Shown: piece after piece, positions 62,101 to 64,000 of the stretch | Numbering within the stretch: position 1 is the first letter of the stretch | Layout: each line of letters starts with the position of its first letter | Assembly: GCA_946800325.1 (NCBI GenBank) | Contig: OX326959.1 | Coordinates: 6,220,501-6,284,500, forward strand | Length of the DNA stretch: 64,000 nt | Origin: Luzula sylvatica | Taxonomy: Eukaryota > Streptophyta > Magnoliopsida > Poales > Juncaceae | Reading direction: 5' to 3' | Position numbers and translations under genes: made by a program | Notes under the pieces: model-generated | What the model was told of the DNA's origin: nothing | The model's input: the letters and a program-made list of their open reading frames with translations, nothing else | The model's database searches: none

Positions 62101-64000
62101 TATCTTTTACTACATAACTTTTCACCGAATTTCACAAACACTAAGAAACTTTGTTTTTCGATTCAAAACAAGATTTTAACGCTTTGAGGAGTTCAAATAA
62201 CGTGTTTTTAGATCATTTGTATCGTATGTTTTAGTACATAACTTTTCACCAAATTTCACAAACACTAAAGAAAGTTTGTTTTTAGATTCAAAACAAGATT
62301 TTAACGCTTTGAGGAGTTCAAATAACGTGTTTTTAGATCATTTGTATCGTATCTTTTAGTAAATAACTTTTCACCAAATTTCACAAACACAAAGAAAGTT
62401 TGTTTTTAGATTCAAAACAAGATTTTAACGCTTTGAGGAGTTCAAATAACGTGTTTTTAGATCATTTGAATCGTATCTTTTAGTACATAACTTTTCACCA
62501 AATTTCACAAACACTAAGACAGTTTGTTTTTAGATTCAAAACAAGGTTTTAACGCTTTGAGGAGTTCAAATAACGTGTTTTTAGATCATTTGTATCGTAT
62601 CTTTTACTACATAACTTTTCACCGAATTTCACAAACACTAAGAAATATTGTTTTTCGATTCAAAACAAGATTTAAACGCTTTGAGGAGTTCAAATAACGT
62701 GTTTTTAGATCATTTGTATCGTATCTTTTACTACATAACTTTTCACCAAATTTCACAAACACTAAGAAAGTTTGTTTTTCAATTCAAAACAAGATTTTAA
62801 CGCTTTGAGGAGTTCAAATAACGTGTTTTTAGATTATTTGTATCGTATCTTTTACTACATAACTTTTCACCAAATTTCACAAACACTAAGAAAGTTTGTT
62901 TTTAGATTCAAAACAAGATTTTAACGCTTTGAGGAGTTCACATAACTTGTTTTTAGATCATTTGTATCGTATCTCTTACTACATAAATTTTCACCAAATT
63001 TCACAAACACTAAGATAGTTTGTTTTTCGACTCAAAACAAGATTTTAACGCTTTGAGGTGTTCAAATAACGTGTTTTTAGATCATTTGTATAGTATGTTT
63101 TAGTACATAACTTTTCACCAAATTTCAGAAACACTAAGAAAGTTTGTTTTTAGCTTCAAAACAAGATTTTAACGCTTTGAGGAGTTCAAATAACGTGTTT
63201 TTAGATCATTTGTATCGTATCGTTTACTACATAACTTTTCACCAAATTTCACAAACACTAAAATAGTTTGTTTTTCGATTCAAAACAAGATTTTAACGCT
63301 TTGAGGAGTTCAAATAACGTGTTTTTAGATCATTTGTATCGTATCTTTTAGTACATAACTTTTCACCAAATTTCACAAACACTAAGAAAGTTTGTTTTCC
63401 GGTTCAAAACAAGATTTTAACGCTTTGAGGAGTTCAAATAACATGTTTTTAGATCATTTGTCTCGTATCGTTTACTACATAACTTTTCACCAAATTTCAC
63501 AAACACTATGAAAGTTTGTTTTTCGATTCAAAACAAGATTTTAACACTTTGAGGAGTTCAAATAACGTGTTTTTATACCATTTGTATCGTATCTTTTACT
63601 ACATAACTTTTCACCAAATTTCACAAACACTAAGAAAGTTTGTTTTTCGATTCAAAACAAGATTTTAACGCTTTGAGGAGTTCAAATAACGTGTTTTTAG
63701 ATCATTTGTATCGTATCGTTCACTACATAACTTTTCACCAAATTTCACAAACACTAAGAAAGTTTGTTTTTCGATTCAAAACAAGATTTTAACGCTTTGA
63801 GGAGTTCAAATAACGTGTTTTTACATCATTTGTATCGTATCTTTTACTACATAACTTTTCACCAAATTTCACAAACACTAAGAAAGTTTGTTTTTAGATT
63901 CAAAACAAGATTTTAACGCTTTGAGGAGTTCAAATAACGTGTTTTTAGATCATTTGTATCGTATCGTTTACTACATAACTTTTCACCAAATTTCACAAAC
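62101..64000 (+). repeat. Truncated higher-order repeat, shorter register
   Basis: Landmarks now recur at 2605 bp (aagacag 59,911 / 62,516; 21 monomers + 1) and 2357 bp (ccggttc 61,042 / 63,399; 19 monomers + 1), so monomers were lost relative to the 3721-bp unit. The array runs off the window. Confidence 0.8.

Larger units (their letters stand above)
40191..64000 (+). repeat. Homogenised 124-bp satellite with long higher-order repeats, continues past the window
   Basis: About 192 head-to-tail monomers with consensus starting cttttcaccaaatttcacaa and containing acactaagaaagtttg, attcaaaacaagatttt, aacgctttgaggagttcaaa and tagatcatttgtatcgtat. Most monomers differ from one another at only a few positions: caccAaa/caccGaa/caccCaa, ttttAgatt/ttttCgatt/ttttCaatt, gattttaacg/gatttaaacg, tcttttActac/tgttttAgtac. 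These variants occur in a fixed order that repeats every 30-36 monomers. No gene, transposon or tandem break interrupts it. Short open frames of 94 codons at 44,913, 49,377 and 53,345 are repeat artefacts. Confidence 0.97.

Noticed and set aside
37677..64000. CRISPR-like regular repeat spacing
   Set aside because: The sequence is continuous monomer without unique spacers and lies in a plant genome; it is a satellite.

Overview
The window is nuclear DNA from a flowering plant, almost certainly a eudicot. It is AT-rich, holds three plant genes with short GT-AG introns, and carries hAT-, Mutator-, Helitron- and LINE-type elements. No bacterial or organellar gene organisation is visible. I cannot name the species.

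Layout: (1) 1-16.7 kb is gene-poor. It holds a 1.35-kb hAT-like element with an 8-bp target duplication (979-2332), decayed exons of two unrelated genes (3.08-3.97 kb), a 22-bp-based minisatellite (4.2-5.4 kb), an inverted-repeat element (6785-7680), a Mutator-like MITE with a 9-bp target duplication (7753-8495), a possible 1.25-kb inverted-repeat element, and a nested cluster of elements and TA/CA microsatellites (14.1-16.5 kb). (2) 16.7-18.9 kb holds an arogenate/prephenate dehydratase gene (+ strand, two exons), which makes phenylalanine in plastids; MYB-type AC elements lie upstream. (3) 19.6-25.7 kb is a full-length L1-type LINE on the - strand with a perfect 15-bp target duplication, an intact endonuclease/reverse transcriptase ORF2, and an ORF1 interrupted by one amber codon. 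(4) 25.7-30.7 kb has no convincing gene. It contains a nearly perfect 276-bp tandem duplication, a three-copy repeat and a Helitron 3' terminus. (5) 30.7-37.1 kb holds two - strand genes in tandem: a PCF11-like pre-mRNA cleavage factor (PCFS4 type, 6 exons) and a Raf-like kinase that is a clear CTR1 homologue, the negative regulator of ethylene signalling (15 exons, all resolved with reading frame closing at 726 aa). (6) From 37,677 to the end of the window, 26.3 kb is an uninterrupted satellite with a 124-bp monomer.

The satellite is the most striking part. Its edge (37.7-40.2 kb) is older, diverged DNA with dimeric/trimeric periodicity (248 and 372 bp). From 40.2 kb it becomes homogenised into very long higher-order repeats: diagnostic variants recur at exactly 36x124 (4464 bp), then 32x124 (3968 bp), then 30x124+1 (3721 bp). 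The array starts only about 540 bp upstream of the CTR1 start codon, at a 14-bp poly(A) tract.

The three genes do not form a pathway. All coordinates, exon joins and spacings were read by hand; homology statements rest on recognised motifs and remembered family sequences, not on searches.
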